64,000 bases of DNA. Origin: Stratiolaelaps scimitus. Taxonomy: Eukaryota > Arthropoda > Arachnida > Mesostigmata > Laelapidae. This document shows positions 12,736 through 25,600 of the stretch, one piece after another. The notes beneath the pieces are model-generated. The model did not search any database, was not told where the DNA came from, and saw nothing but the letters and a program-made list of their open reading frames with translations. The stretch is from assembly GCA_019614645.1 (NCBI GenBank), contig JABWDB010000008.1, positions 62,001-126,000 on the forward strand, written 5' to 3'. A program made the position numbers and the translations under genes. Positions within the stretch are counted from its first letter, which is position 1; each line of letters starts with the position of its first letter.

Positions 12736-12914
12736 GTTGTCAGATGTCGAGAAAGTCAATCCAGATGAATCTTGGGAGGCACTGGGGGTCGAAACGTCAG
12801 TGAAGCGGATGATCATAACTACAACTCATTCGACTGATCAGAGGGCTCAACGCTCGCGGGAGGCACCTTCGGTTATTGAAGGTCATCTCCCCGATGCTCA
12901 CGCATGCACTCAAG
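12736..12914 (+). CDS. possible internal exon, unassigned
   Basis: An open segment of 59 codons starts after atgacag and ends before a gtagta donor. It begins LSDVEKVNPDESWEALGV, an acidic hydrophilic sequence with balanced composition. It could be another exon of a plus-strand gene that ends with the RanBD1 exon at 14.2 kb, but phases (enters at phase 2, leaves at phase 1) do not connect directly and no domain is recognised. Confidence 0.2.
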
Positions 12915-14223
12915 GTAGTATATTTCCTTAATATGAATGGTACAAAAGAAGGACACATTTATTATAGTTATTATACATTATTGCTAACCAGCAATCCTCC
13001 TCGTCTGCTCTTCAGTTTGCTTCTTCATCCATTCCAAAATAGGCGGGCTGTTAGTTTAGTAAGGTTTGCCAAAAGCGTATGGTAGAGGACGACAACGTCT
13101 CTTGCAAGATAATCAAGGTTGTTACTTGCATTTTCTGCTTCGCTTGAATCATGACACCATGTTGCTAACTGCGGCGTTCTGTCGACTAAAGCAGCACCTC
13201 TTAAAAATAATCAAAACTCTTCTCTTAGCCAGTTACGTGAGAAGATCATTCGAATCTTCAAAATGAATGCTCGCTTTCTCGCGATAGGTTGCTTCAAAAT
13301 CCTCATTGTGCTGTGGTAGAGATTCAAGATTTGAAAGAGTCCGCCGCTAATTCCGATTCGTTGATGACAGTGATTGGGTAATTGATATAAATACGATGTT
13401 GGAAGAGGCTCACCTTCATACTAATAATCTTAGAAGCAACCCTGTTAACAACGCATGTTCAAAGGAACGGGATTATGCATGCGTTTTGCACCCAACCGCT
13501 TTTTGAGGCAAGTGCTGATACTGTTAAAGCATTGACTACGTCCAAACTCGCCTTGTGTCCGTGATTTGAACATTGTTAGTATACGAATGAGCAAGTTGGT
13601 AGAGCCAAACACTTCAATGGCGCTTACGGTGTTACGGTCCTGTTCGATTTCCATATATGTGACCACGTCTTGAAGGTACCGACAAGCCTCACAGGGACCT
13701 TGTGGATTTGCTCTTTTCGCAGACGGGCACGCTCATTGTAAACAGAGCGACTGGAACCAAAGAGAAACATGCTTGTAAGGTGATGATTATACGGACGGCC
13801 AGGTGTCAGGCACGAATCGTCATGACAAATTCAGAGGTGAGCAGGCAAATAAACGAGAGGCGGGCTGGTTATTCTTATTTTCGCATAAGTGTGGCTAAAA
13901 TTCATAAGGATATTTCTAATTATTGCTCATAATGTGAGACCATAAATGTTTACCAATAATAGTAATATCTACATTGTTGATGGAGAATAAAACACATTTA
14001 TTCAAACATAGATATTTAAACTTTTTTTTTTCGTACCTACCATTCTGAATCCTGTAGGTACGGCATGGTAAACAAGCAGCCTTGCCACACGTTTACCAAT
14101 TGCTTGGTAATGTCAATTTGATACATCACTCAACTTTGGCCATAATGCTATTTCGTCTGAAATTCCTATATATATACCGTATTCTCATTGATATATTCAT
14201 ACTTTCGAATTGTGAATTTACAG

Positions 14224-14427
14224 ACAAAAGAAACTGTGTGCAACCACGCTATCAGTCCAGACATGAAATTGGAGGAGTGCTTTGGGGTTAGCAAGCCATC
14301 TTTAACATGGCCTGCTATTGACAATGCGGATGGGACGCCCATTGAAAAAGTATTCGCATTGGATTTTTTCCGAGCAGAGCTACTCGATGAATTCAAAAAC
14401 GCTTTCACGATGGCTGCGAAACGCTGA
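14224..14427 (+). CDS. terminal exon with the C-terminal half of a RanBD1 domain (RanBP1/RanBP2-like)
   Basis: The exon follows a good acceptor (gaatttacag), enters at phase 0 and runs 67 codons to a TGA at 14425-14427. It contains VCNHAISPDMKL, then a W-x-A-x-D segment, and finally FRAELLDEFKNAF. In RanBD1 domains the corresponding order is V-C-x-NH-x-I...M-x-L, W...D, and a final helix A.L..EFK..F (family knowledge), so the match covers the last half of the domain. RanBD1 domains bind Ran-GTP, in RanBP1 in the cytoplasm or in RanBP2/Nup358 at the nuclear pore. The protein ends only a few residues after the domain, as in RanBP1-like architectures or a terminal RanBP2 repeat. The upstream half of the domain was not located with confidence; 13742-13830 was considered. 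It may be an isolated duplicate or a divergent gene. Confidence 0.6.
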   Translation, partial: TKETVCNHAISPDMKLEECFGVSKPSLTWPAIDNADGTPIEKVFALDFFRAELLDEFKNAFTMAAKR

Positions 14428-16986
14428 CAAGAGTCAGTATACTCTTCATCCAGAGGTGATGAGATCGTCGAACCAGATGGGCGAATTATCTCCGTATGTT
14501 CTACTCATATCAACATTTCGCACCGCTGCGAGAGAAGGAACCAATGCTTGAATGTCTCGGCTATACCCTCAGCCCAGGGGGTTGCCGTGATCTGTCCGTT
14601 ACGTTAGTAAGATTTGCGGAAAATAACGATTACCTTCGAAGTGATGAGGAGACCGTGACACTCCGGTAAATGGCGTTCCAACCTGGCGTAAGGCCAAATG
14701 CGACGTCTCTCGTTGTTGTTTGTACGCCTCCATCCATAACTTAACCCTTAAACTGCTGCTACCCCTGTTACTGAGTTGTAACACCGACTCACAAGGTTCT
14801 CGGGCTGACTCTCAGCCAACATTTAACGTCCACGATACAACTGTTTTTTTAGCTGTAACGCTGGTATGCTTTTAGTCGACATGTTCAATTTGACATCTTT
14901 TTTTAACCCTGACTGCTCCTAACATACTATGAACTTTATTTATTTGCATATTGATCTTACTCTAGCTAACGACTCTCATCTCTATGTATAATAATAATAA
15001 TAATGTATAAATCTACCCATCTGAAGAAGAGGTTCTATTTATCTGTGACGGATGATATATTATACAAATGCTCGGCTACACAGTAATTTATTGCTGGTTG
15101 GCTGACCTTTCACCCCGCGTTAGTGTCGATTTTCTGATTGAAAAAAATAGTTCACGGACGCGAGTTCTTGGTTGCCTTTAGGGGTATCGCTATCAAGTAA
15201 ATGGAAACGTGTTTCAAGGCCGAACCTTCTATTTTCGCTAATCTAAGCTGCAGTAACCTTGTTACATGATACAGTAAACTAATTCGATGTTCTGCGACCT
15301 GCCCGTGAGCCACTCATGTATAGAAGTGGCTTCTCTACTTGGATATAGGATATCCCATTGTTCAACGCCGATGCTGTTTGAAAATCATCCAAATTATGTC
15401 CAGAAAAAAGCGCTTCGTGAAACCTAAACGATCCTACAATCCTAAGATATATAATTCCTATACTACAATCCTACAATTGTATCTGTCCACCCTCGATAGT
15501 CTCGACATTAATCCTTCCTAAGAAATATATTATTATAGGGAAGAGTGGCAAGCATTCGCGAGTGAATACCCTCTGTGAGGATTGTCGTGTATCTAACCCT
15601 TTCAAACGTGATCATGTTTATTATGGTTGTAGCACGAAAATGTAGATATATCAACCGCCGATTCATTGGGAATCCTATCCAAAGAGAGGAAATGATGAGG
15701 CTGAGCTAAGGAATTCAATTAATTCATTAATCGATGCACTCGCAAGAGAACCAAAACTTGAAGAACACAATGGCTTCAGCCTTCGCGAGCTGTCCAGACA
15801 GAACTGAGGCACAACAATTCTCAGTGATCCATAAAGACCGTAATTTCAAATTGGATGCAATCGATTAATGTAGATCTGAAGTACTGCTGAGCTTGCAGTA
15901 CCTTGTGTATGAGTAAAAAGTAACGAACTCGAGACGCATGTTGGTTCCATCGCTGATGTCGACGAAGCGTTAAGCGGATTAAAACAGAATTTGCTCAGGT
16001 AAAGGTAAAGCTTTATTTGTTTATTAAAGGAACTGCAGTTTTTACACTGCTTAAGTTAAGGTATCACTCACGATTGAGTAATTTAATGTATACATTCGTT
16101 GCGTATGTCTAAATGAATTGTCTAAATATGACAGTTAGGCCGGTATCCGTCGAGGTCAAGTAAAAAAATAGTTAGCAGAGCCTATTTATTATAACCAATA
16201 AAAAAATTACCGACATGACCTGCATGATATGCCATTTAACATACGACATTTCTTCGAGTTCTTATTTCGCTAAGGGTAAATTTTGGGTATGTGGCAGCAG
16301 AGATATTCCAGCCGAAATCGCCTGCACCTGAAAATCCTAGGCAACCTACTCAGTGACTTAGCGAAGATCGGACAATTCACATTGGTTGTGGGTCAGGCGG
16401 CACACAAATCGATATCTGTGTCCTTCGTGTTCAGAGAAAGGCGGGTATCATTGTCGTTTGGATGAAGGCGTGTGAATCATTATCGTCATGGTCTACATCA
16501 CATAAATAGGTCATTTACAGCAGCTAACGTGTGTGTCTAACAACGTCCACATCTATGGGCTTCACCAAACCGAAAAAAAACAACAAGAACAACAACACAC
16601 AGAATTTTATTTCAAGTATCAATGATATGGCTTTACAAGAGTGGTTTGAAAAAGACGACCAGGCGCACTCCTCACTATTTCCAGTACCGTGACGGCAGTG
16701 CGTCAGCGTAACCAAACGATGAACGATTTAGAGTTAACAAAAAAAATAAAAATAAAAAAATGTAAAAGATAAATTTTAAATAAAAATAGCTCCAAAACAA
16801 TATCACTATTCACATCTTGCTTTGGCTTTGCGCTAGCGTTATTACAACGAGTCGTACAAACGTTTCGACGGAGTTGTATTCTACACGGATCGTTCAGGGT
16901 GTTCTACGCGATTGTATATTGTCCCATCAGCAGGTTGATCTCAATATACGCTCGTTCTATCTATATCATTTCCCTTTTCAACAAAG
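14428..16986. other. no recognised gene
   Basis: This intergenic stretch lies between the RanBD1 exon and the receptor cluster. An A-rich patch sits near 16738-16790. Open frames are short and without domains or splice support. Confidence 0.4.
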
Positions 16987-19900
16987 TTAGTACTTCGCAT
17001 ATGATGAATTAGCGTTATTACACCTAGCAGACGTGTTCCCAGTTTTCATGATCGCCTTGAATTGAATGAACACCATCGTATTGCTCAACAGGAATCCGCA
17101 CAGCTGGAATACAAGATGTGACGAACAAATATCAACAGATTGATTAAAGAAACAAAATGTCTGGAGTGTACACACACCCATGCGATATCTAGCACAGTCG
17201 ATCACGATCGGGTGATTATAATAACCAAATGCCCAAGTCATGTTTGTATTACTCGCGCCTAACGTTGATGATACAACTACGCCCGCTGACATTAATGGGT
17301 TTGAGCTCGCATTTGAGTGTGACGAATTTGACGACACCATGAACGCATGCTGAAGGTGCTCTATATATATATATATATATATATTTAATTGTAGTGCTGT
17401 TTATCTGTAGCCGACATAGGTTGAAATAGGAAATGAATATAAAAGGCATTCGCCATTTTCTTCTTTTTGAATTCGAAAAAGGCGAAACTGCTGCGCAGGC
17501 GTACAGAAACGCTATCGCGCTGCTCGGGCAGGGCTGTGTGCCTGAAAGAACCTGCAGTAATTGGTTCAAAAAATTTCGTTCTGGTGACGTCAGTCTGGTA
17601 GATAAACCTACTTCTCCCAAAAGAGGACTTTTACAAAATAGGCATTACCGACCTGGTGGAACGCTGGAGGAAGACCGTCGCGAACCGTGGGGACTATTTC
17701 AATTAATAGGAGAAGCGCGCAAGAAAACTCACCGACGATACAGGGTTGGTGCAAAAAACGGCGAGAACTTTCCATTCAGCTTAATATTAATTAGCTTATT
17801 AACAACAATAATACGCTAATGCGCGAAATACGTCACATTACATGCGAGATTATACATAGTTAGAGACCCCCTTAGACATCGTGTTTCGCCCATCCGTTCC
17901 GCTTTAGTGAACTTAGACTGCAAGAGGTTGACATGAAATCGTGCGAAACTTGTTACATTGCAAAGTTCGTGCACGACATTTACACATTTAAAGCACACAC
18001 CGATAGCACCATAGTAAGATCGAGCTGAAACAATCCGCCAGCTTTAGGAGGGTGACGAATTCGTCGCAGGGCGCGCCCAAGAGGCCGCAAATGCCGTTCC
18101 GACACGTGGGTCATTTCGGGGCCTTCGAACAGATCTTTAGTCTCGAGTAACTGTGGGTGGACGACGATTAGTTATTCGCTACTTGCTACATTCTCCAAAA
18201 AACAAAATATCTAATTATTAGATTATACTCGGCCGCGCCATTACACCACCAGCATGTTTAGCAATAAACATCTTTTGCCATCACAGGTGCCCTCTAGCCG
18301 GCACCGTGAGCAGATCACCTCACTCGTCCTCGACTATGAATTATTTCATCATCTATAAACAAAGTTGGTGTTCAGACCCGCACACGTATTAGCAAACTGG
18401 TGAACCGACAAATAATTCATAAGTCAGCCACCAGTTCATACATCTATTACATAATGCAATTCGTTCCTTATTCATATCGTTGATCAATAAATCAATTTAG
18501 ATATTTATCTATTCATCGCACGTCACTTATTTGTTTCGTCATGAAACATCCAAGCTAAGTATTTGTACTATTATATATATATATATATATACTCTGTGCA
18601 GTCATTGTGGTTTCGTTTTAGCTTTTATTTTTCTGATGATTTGGTGACGTGCTTTACTTAATAAACCTAAATAAAGATTCTGCTCTCTTTCGACGGCAAG
18701 ATAGGTTTAAGTCTCTTCGGTTTAGCCATGCTAGATCTCGTCTTAGCACTGATAGCACCAAGGCTGATGGCGCACCCCTGGAGGGTGCGATGACGGGAGA
18801 TTAGAGCTTCAACACCCGTTGGTTTGAAGACGTCGTTCCAAACCAGCTAGGGGTGGGGCGGAAAACGGGTTTAGTGAGTTTATGAGTCTCACACTAGGTG
18901 GTGGCAAGAGGCTGTTCGGTGTTCACGCATGTGCATTATGCGTTCCCGAACCCCCCCCCCCCGCCAAAAAGATCTCGTCTATAAAAAATGGCGACAGCAA
19001 CGCATTTGTTTGGTCATCTACCTAATGTAAAATATATCTAAGAAACATACACTGCGATCCTTTTGCCTTTTGTTAACATTACCTTCGTATCCAGTAGAAA
19101 GCCAATATATAGCGCAGCCGTGAGGGCAACGAATTGGAGTCCTGCGCACGTGTGTTCGGTGTAATTCCAATTTATAAATTCTCGACGACTGAATGGGATG
19201 ACGGCGTAAAAAATTGTCATTAGAGCCACACTACCCGTGGATATCACTGCCGCCAGGCCAACGGGTGAAGCAACACAGGCGATACGGCTTAAAATTCGTC
19301 TCACATCTTCGAAAAAGTCCTGTGAATTAAGAAGCGCGATGTCGAAAGGTCAACATAAGATAGGATCCGTATATTAACAATGTATAAATGCAACCCCGTG
19401 ATGTATGCGAGGTTAGATACTTGTCGTGGAGACGCGTTATAAATAGACCCGACTAGTGCCTAAATAGAAATGCCTGTAAAAATGACTTAAGATGCCTTAT
19501 TAAATGAAATTAAATAAATAATAAATAAAGTCGTCTGTGAAAGGAAGATATCCTTTCAGTGATCAGTGGGGCTATGAATAATAGAAGGCGGTGCTCGTGG
19601 TCAGTGTGGAAAAACACGAGCGCCAGGTAACTAGTCTCCGCACGGGTGAGTCATTATTCAATTCGGGTTAATTAAATAATTAATACTGCGTTAATTATTT
19701 AGATAATACCTACCAGTATTGTCTTGATCTTCACCAAATGACTTGACAGAGGATACTTCAATTAGGTTGAATTGTTAAGAATGTTTTCACTCTGCTTGAC
19801 TTCATACGTGTGTTCCTCTTCCATACTCTATAGTACAGTAAATTATAGATTTCTGCCCTCCCTCTGCCTGAGATTTACGAGACACATACGATGCATACCC

Positions 19901-21442
19901 AAGCATATCTGCCAGCCAAGGACTCAGAAACGTACCATTACAAATGACACAGGCAGACTTGACAATGGAAGCTCAAGCAGGAGAACGTCGAAGCAATCGA
20001 CGAGCGAGCCGTAAACTAACGCCATAAATATGAAGATGATTACGGGAGCAGTGGAGACGACTCCGTAGATATAGCCTTGAACCAGACTAAAACTGTAAAC
20101 TATATAACGATTTTGAATCGGTAAAATTTGAGGAAATTCTATAACCGTCGCAATAAGCCCGTAGACAATCTGCGTCATACATAGAAGACTCAGAATGAAC
20201 GCTGCGGAACTCAGGCGTAGAGGCGGCTGTCCCACACTGAAATAGCAAAGCATATTATCATTGTTTTTCAGATACACATGTGTCTTGAACATGCTCGCGT
20301 ATCATGGTGAATTGCGATACAGTAGAACAAATAATTCCAAGTGTAATTTATTCGTTAGTCCAGAATGTGCAAAAGCAATCGCAGTTTAGTCCATTTATGT
20401 TTACCGAGCTATATTTTTCGTATTGTTTAAAAATGATCGTCATGTAAATTGCTAAAGGTTAATGAACAACTTCGGCTTTGAATAGTCTATGATTTAGCAG
20501 AATTTCAACGATTTCCACGGCTGGGGCTAATCAAAATTGAAGATGACGTACGACACCTACATCAGGAAGAGTAACTTTGTTCCGAAGGAAGCGAAATGCT
20601 GAAAATACCCTTTGTGTAGGTTTTGCAAGCAACTTGCCTAATCCAGAGGCGGCTCAAGTCATTCAAAAGTTCTGCGAGAATCGCCCGTTTTCGTTGCAGC
20701 ATCGCCATGCAAGTCATTGTTCCGAGAAGTCGCAACACGAATATAGCACTGATTAAGGTATCGACTTCTATACGGATCAACTCGTCACTAGCATAATCAC
20801 GGCTCAACAGGTAGGCTCTTGCCTAAAATGAAGAGACGATATAGACATATATCGTTGAAGGGCATCGTCAGACGTGTTGGCGACCGGGGTTGAATACTTC
20901 GAAACGGGATGTCGTCGCTTCTATGAGACTAACGGATATTGGTAAACGGTCACGTAACGAAAAAAAATCTATTATGCATAGACAATAAAGATATTTTGTG
21001 ATGCTCGCGTATATTGTCCTTTCCTGTTGAACAACAAACACATCATCCCTTATTTATTTATTTATTTATTGAGAATAGTGGTTTGCATTCTTTCCGAAGA
21101 TGAACACAATTTCCAGGGTATAGACATAATGTGAGGCACATTTGGTATATCGGCCTGTGAGCTATGGAAGATCTATTAACGCTGTCGGGTACTTACCTCT
21201 GGCATGACAACAGCAACCATGCATGCAAAAACCATTGTCACTATTGTACCATAGACACCAAAGCATGCTATGCACCCCGTTGGCCGATACTCTCCACCGG
21301 AGCATTTTCCATTCCAATTCACATAATGAGCGTCGCCTAATCGAAGCACCAACAGGACCCCACGCGACCATGGTAGCGGCGGACATTCTTTTGGACTGGC
21401 GAAACGAAGTGGCGTAAACGATCGCTTGTGGGGCGATTTCAT
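16987..21442 (-). CDS. gustatory-type 7TM chemoreceptor A, 5 exons, 361 aa
   Basis: Exons on the minus strand: 21442-21197, 20822-20638, 20236-19936, 19319-19083, 17103-16987; intron phases 0, 2, 0, 0. They join without a frameshift into 361 residues, the normal length for insect-type gustatory receptors. About seven hydrophobic segments are visible: one in exon 1, one in exon 2, two in exon 3, two in exon 4, and one in exon 5 that ends in SNTMVFIQF, a variant of the family signature TYhhhhhQF just before the C-terminus. The start ATG at 21442 has an in-frame stop upstream. Intron 2 uses a GC donor (ag|gcaagt), at the same position and phase as the GT intron of paralogue B. Intron 4 (1979 bp) holds a dead mariner and a TA tract. 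Family members are ligand-gated cation channels of chemosensory neurons. An extra small exon between exons 3 and 4 cannot be excluded. No stop or frameshift is seen, so the gene looks intact. Confidence 0.85.
17362..17384. repeat. TA microsatellite in receptor A intron 4
   Basis: A pure (TA)n tract of about 23 bases lies just upstream of the mariner remnant. Confidence 0.9.
17433..17706 (+). mobile_element. internally deleted mariner transposase (dead)
   Basis: The frame from 17433 matches the N-terminus of mariner transposases: IRHFLLFEF, then PERTCSNWFKKFRSGD and a DKP, which form the end of the DNA-binding helix-turn-helix region (family knowledge). Around 17630-17643 it jumps directly, one frame over, to DLVERWRKTVANRGDYFN and a stop at 17704-17706, the typical extreme C-terminus of mariner transposase. 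The whole catalytic core with its three acidic residues is missing, about 270 codons. The copy is inserted in intron 4 of receptor A, opposite in orientation to that gene. It cannot make active transposase but resembles deletion derivatives that can be mobilised in trans. Confidence 0.8.
17744..17756 (+). repeat. mariner inverted-terminal-repeat-like motif
   Basis: The sequence ggttggtgcaaaa equals the core of the terminal repeat known from irritans/Hsmar1-like mariners. Its orientation is that of a 5' end, not of the 3' end expected 38 bases after the transposase stop. It may mark a second, oppositely arranged or nested fragment. Confidence 0.45.
18571..18591. repeat. TA microsatellite
   Basis: (TA)n tract inside intron 4 of receptor A. 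The following 18.6-18.97 kb is GC-richer and ends with a run of twelve C at 18951-18962. Confidence 0.85.
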
Positions 21443-22693
21443 CACAGAGATGATTGCAACTTCCTATGGAAGCAACGCTGAACGGCAAACGAGCGGCACG
21501 TCAGGCAAACTGAACAAATCTACAATTGTATGCTAATCTTACATGTGCTCACGGTGATAGTAGCTATTCATCTAAGTGCAATTCGCATCACGTTCGCTAC
21601 GCATAGCGATTCAATGCATGCTAAAATTAGAATCATTCGTTTAAAGCTGTTCCTAAGAGCTCACCTAAGCGTTAACTTGATATCAAGGGATCTTCATACG
21701 AAAGCGTTACCCTAAGCACTATGGGTTATTAAGGTGCGTCACCAAATCGATCCCAACGTATCGACGAAAAGACATTCTCGTTGATCGTTCAATTAGTCAG
21801 GACAATACGCCGCTGCTATTGCGAGGGGCGGCATACACAGTGTGAATACACTACTGCTTTATCGATCCATCGATCATATAGGGGTCAGGGCGTGGACTGG
21901 CGTGAAGTCGTGCGGCAAGTCGCTCGTATTCCCTGTGAATTGCGAGTGAAACCGCGCAGACTGGCACATGCAACCCCCACACATGCATAGAGACTCACAC
22001 AGTGAATAAGGTTGTTTACTTAATGAACGCTTTTTAGTGTTGTGATGTTCCGCTGTGTGATGACACTGTATTCCGCTTCTAGTCACTAGAGCGCAGGGAA
22101 ACTCGTCCATTATATTGGGTTTCCTTTTATCAATCAACTCTCGCTTGTTTCTACAATAAACTCGTCAAATCTGTGGGATCGCCTTTCTCAGCCTCGATAT
22201 CTTAAACAGGTCTATCAATTTTGAAAGCAACATAAAACATCAGTAACTGCAATCATTTATCGCCCGAACCGAAAAGTTATTTGGAGCCAACTTGACAGTT
22301 CACATGGGGAAAATTCACTAGAGTCCATTGCCGCCATGATTTTTAGGAAGGGCCATGGATTTTGTTTGTCATCATGATCATCAATGTTTGCATATGGCAC
22401 TATGATACTTTAGAGCATATGCTTGTCCCTCTGGTAATTGCTAGCTTTGAGCTAAAGGGCTTCTATCAGTGGAAACCAAAAAGCATCAATCAAATCCGAA
22501 CGTGTCAGAAGATTAATCGAACAAAATATTTTACAGTCCACCTCAGAACGAATACAACTAAACGCCATGTTGTGCGAGCTAAAGCATTTTATTCATTTGT
22601 CTTTTTGTAATTTATTATATAAATCCATTTCTTCTTGTAACAATAGCAGCGATGTACGCATGCAAATGATTAGAACTTGATTAATTAATGCAT

Positions 22694-25600
22694 CTAGCCG
22701 AGATCACCCGTTGACGATAGGTTGTCCATGTCGCGCTTTGGTCCCGTCTTGCTTCCCGTCACAATGGCTTTAAACTGAATGAACACCATTGTATAGGTCA
22801 TGAGGAATCCAAATATCTAAACAAATGGACAGAAACATACGAATTTGTCGTTAAAATCATCCTGAGTCATAATTATTTTCTAATTCGAAGTTCAAAATAA
22901 AATTTGAGAAAACACAACATAGTGGGGGCCTGGGACAGTGAACGACCCGCCTCCCTGCCTGTGACCCTCAGTCTGAGAAGCAACGCCGTCCACGGCGATA
23001 GTTGCATAGTATACCGGCCTTTGCACAACGCACCGTGAGAAGAGGACTGAGGTCAAGGCGTAAAAATCCAACCGCCGTGGCAGGGTGTCGAACTCCCCTC
23101 AACGTCCGGGACATCGCACGAATATCTCGTTCTGGAAGATGTGACAACGCCGGACTGTCGAGAATATCGACGACCTCCATCAGCTGGTCAGATGAAAAAC
23201 ACAGTCATCATTTTCCAAGATAGCCAATCAAATTGTAAATGATACTATTTTGAAGATAACGATTGGTTCCTATCTTAAATCGAGTCAAATGTTATCGAGA
23301 TACCTCGATTCGTTCAGTGTGATAGTAATTAGAAGTGTTGACTATGTAATCTAATCAGCGACGGCTTATTTTTTTTGTAGGCAGGAGTTGGCTGCTTTAC
23401 GATTGCTTGTGGCTAAGTTATTGGTTGAAGGCTTTATATTCGACAATGGAGAATCGGAAAGATAGAAATAAGTGTATTAGGTATTGTCCAGGCAAATACT
23501 GGTGACACCAAGATGTTGCCCTAGAGATGCAAGCTGATACAGTGGTATTAAGCAAATGAACACCTATTCAGATAGGCAAGGTATACGATATATTCTCGAA
23601 TATATAATGTTGTAGAACCCTGTAAATTTAAGCGTATTGTTAATCATAATTATGATACCTGTCCTATACTATTATCCTATAGTACTATTTCATATAAACA
23701 CGTTAACTCCAATTGAGCAACTATCCGTTTAAACAGAATCGACCAAACATCAATTATTAATTAGCAGTCGTGCTATAACAAACTGTTCAGATCGGCCACC
23801 CGGCTCAACGATCACTCATACCTTGACGCTTAGTCTGTGACTTAAGTACAATGCCGCAGTAAGACCAATAAACTGCATCAGTACCGTTGCCAGGACACTA
23901 TAGTACCTCCGTGGAAAGGTCTCTCGTTCGTTGGTCATGACATTGTTGAAGATCGTTATAAGACTCGTTACGCCAATCGTGGTCACAGAAGGCAGACCAA
24001 CATGTAAAGCGATACTCGCGAGACAACCCAAAATTCGTCTCACATCTTGAAGGACATCCTGGATTATGAAGAGTCCGAAGCATATGGAAGAAAAAAATAC
24101 AATGCAAATTTAGATTACTTGATAAAACAGCAGTCTTGATAACGCGTAAGATCACGTGAAATAAAATCGCGAGAAGGAGAGTCGTCACATCGTCGTTCAC
24201 TGTTTACACCGTGCTTATTGTAATTATATGTCTACATTATTATTTTCAGTAAACACATTCTTACAAAACTACTCGGACATTACATACATCACGCTCGAGA
24301 CAGGGAGGTCCAGAGTGACGGTAAACAGCGGCAGGCGAGAACATCTCGACACGACTAGTTAGCAACGGGGGCTATTAAACGCGACAGCTATAACGACACC
24401 TAGAATGACGGCGGTGAGCGGCAAAGAGATTTCTTGTGGAACCATGCATTTTGCCATCTTAAAGGTAACAGGCATGCTGTCGAATTTATCTACGGGGAGC
24501 AGATCGTTAGTTCGTAAATGAATCGATAACAGAGACTCTACGGCGTCGGTCAAATACTGCTCTTAAGGCATCGTCCGGATGACATGCACCCTGTGAGTTA
24601 CCCTTAAATAGTTACCTTCTCATAACGGGAGAGCATAACATAACACCGGTAAAAGAAACGCTCTTTCGGATTAGCAGAAGACCGTTCCTAGGAGTACTAT
24701 TCTTCTTGAGTCTTCGGAGTGCCACAATAATTTGTATTCAATTAGTATACCTGAACACTACATACGCCAATCATGTCAACTAATATTCTGGCGCCTGCAG
24801 ATACGACTATCCAGAGCGAAATAATATCTGAAACTATGTAACTTACTATTAAATTTAACACTCGTATAATAAGCCAAAGTTAGGTATACCATCATAAATC
24901 GTAGCGGCTGTCTCAACGTACGAAACTCCATGAGGAGTGTATCAAGACAGTCAATAAGTGTGCTATAAGTTATCGTCATAACGATAAAGATGACAACGGG
25001 ATGAATTCCAGAGGTTGCTATGAGAAATGCTTCCACGGGGACTAAAGTATAGAGAACTGCAAGGGAGAAAACACCCTGCGAGAAGTCATTTATTCTATAG
25101 AACGATTCCAGAGCTACAACGACAAACAAGCTGATCAGCTGAGCGACGCACAGCAGGGTGACGCAAAATGCCAGAGCCGATCTTGGCCTGAACGGGCGAC
25201 TTAATCTGAAAGACAAGAAGACAGATGTGGCATCGTTTACTCAATAGACACGAATGCATAGACACGAGTCACGTTGACTGAGGTTACCGTACAGAACAAG
25301 GTTGTCCTACGATATAGATTGGAAAAGTTTGAGTTGGCAAGCAGCTCGCTCATAGCCATCTAGTATCCGAGAGTAATCCGACAAACTGAAGATCTGGTCG
25401 TCGTTCGATTTTTCGACCTCATACATTATAACGGGGTTAGTATATATGTTAGCCTAGCGATAAGCAAGGATAGTGATAATGGCCAGAACACAGTAGACTA
25501 GCATTGTAAGCGTTAGGACATAAGCTGAGCAATAGCTGGAGGCGACTGTAAATGGAGCAGAAGTACAAATATAGGGTTGAGATATATTCGATAATTTCTC

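Noticed and set aside
13742..13830. Frame with GTLIVN...KVMIIRT, considered as the first half of the RanBD1 domain
   Set aside because: It lies after a good acceptor but stops or donors do not lead in phase to 14224, and the W-K-E-R-G core is absent.
21162..21488. Longer open frame over receptor A exon 1
   Set aside because: It is a shadow in another frame; the paralogue alignment supports the frame starting at 21442.
24359..24553. Open minus frame with a hydrophobic C-terminus inside receptor B intron 3
   Set aside because: Exons 3 and 4 already join in phase, receptor A has no counterpart, and there is an in-frame stop before a usable acceptor.
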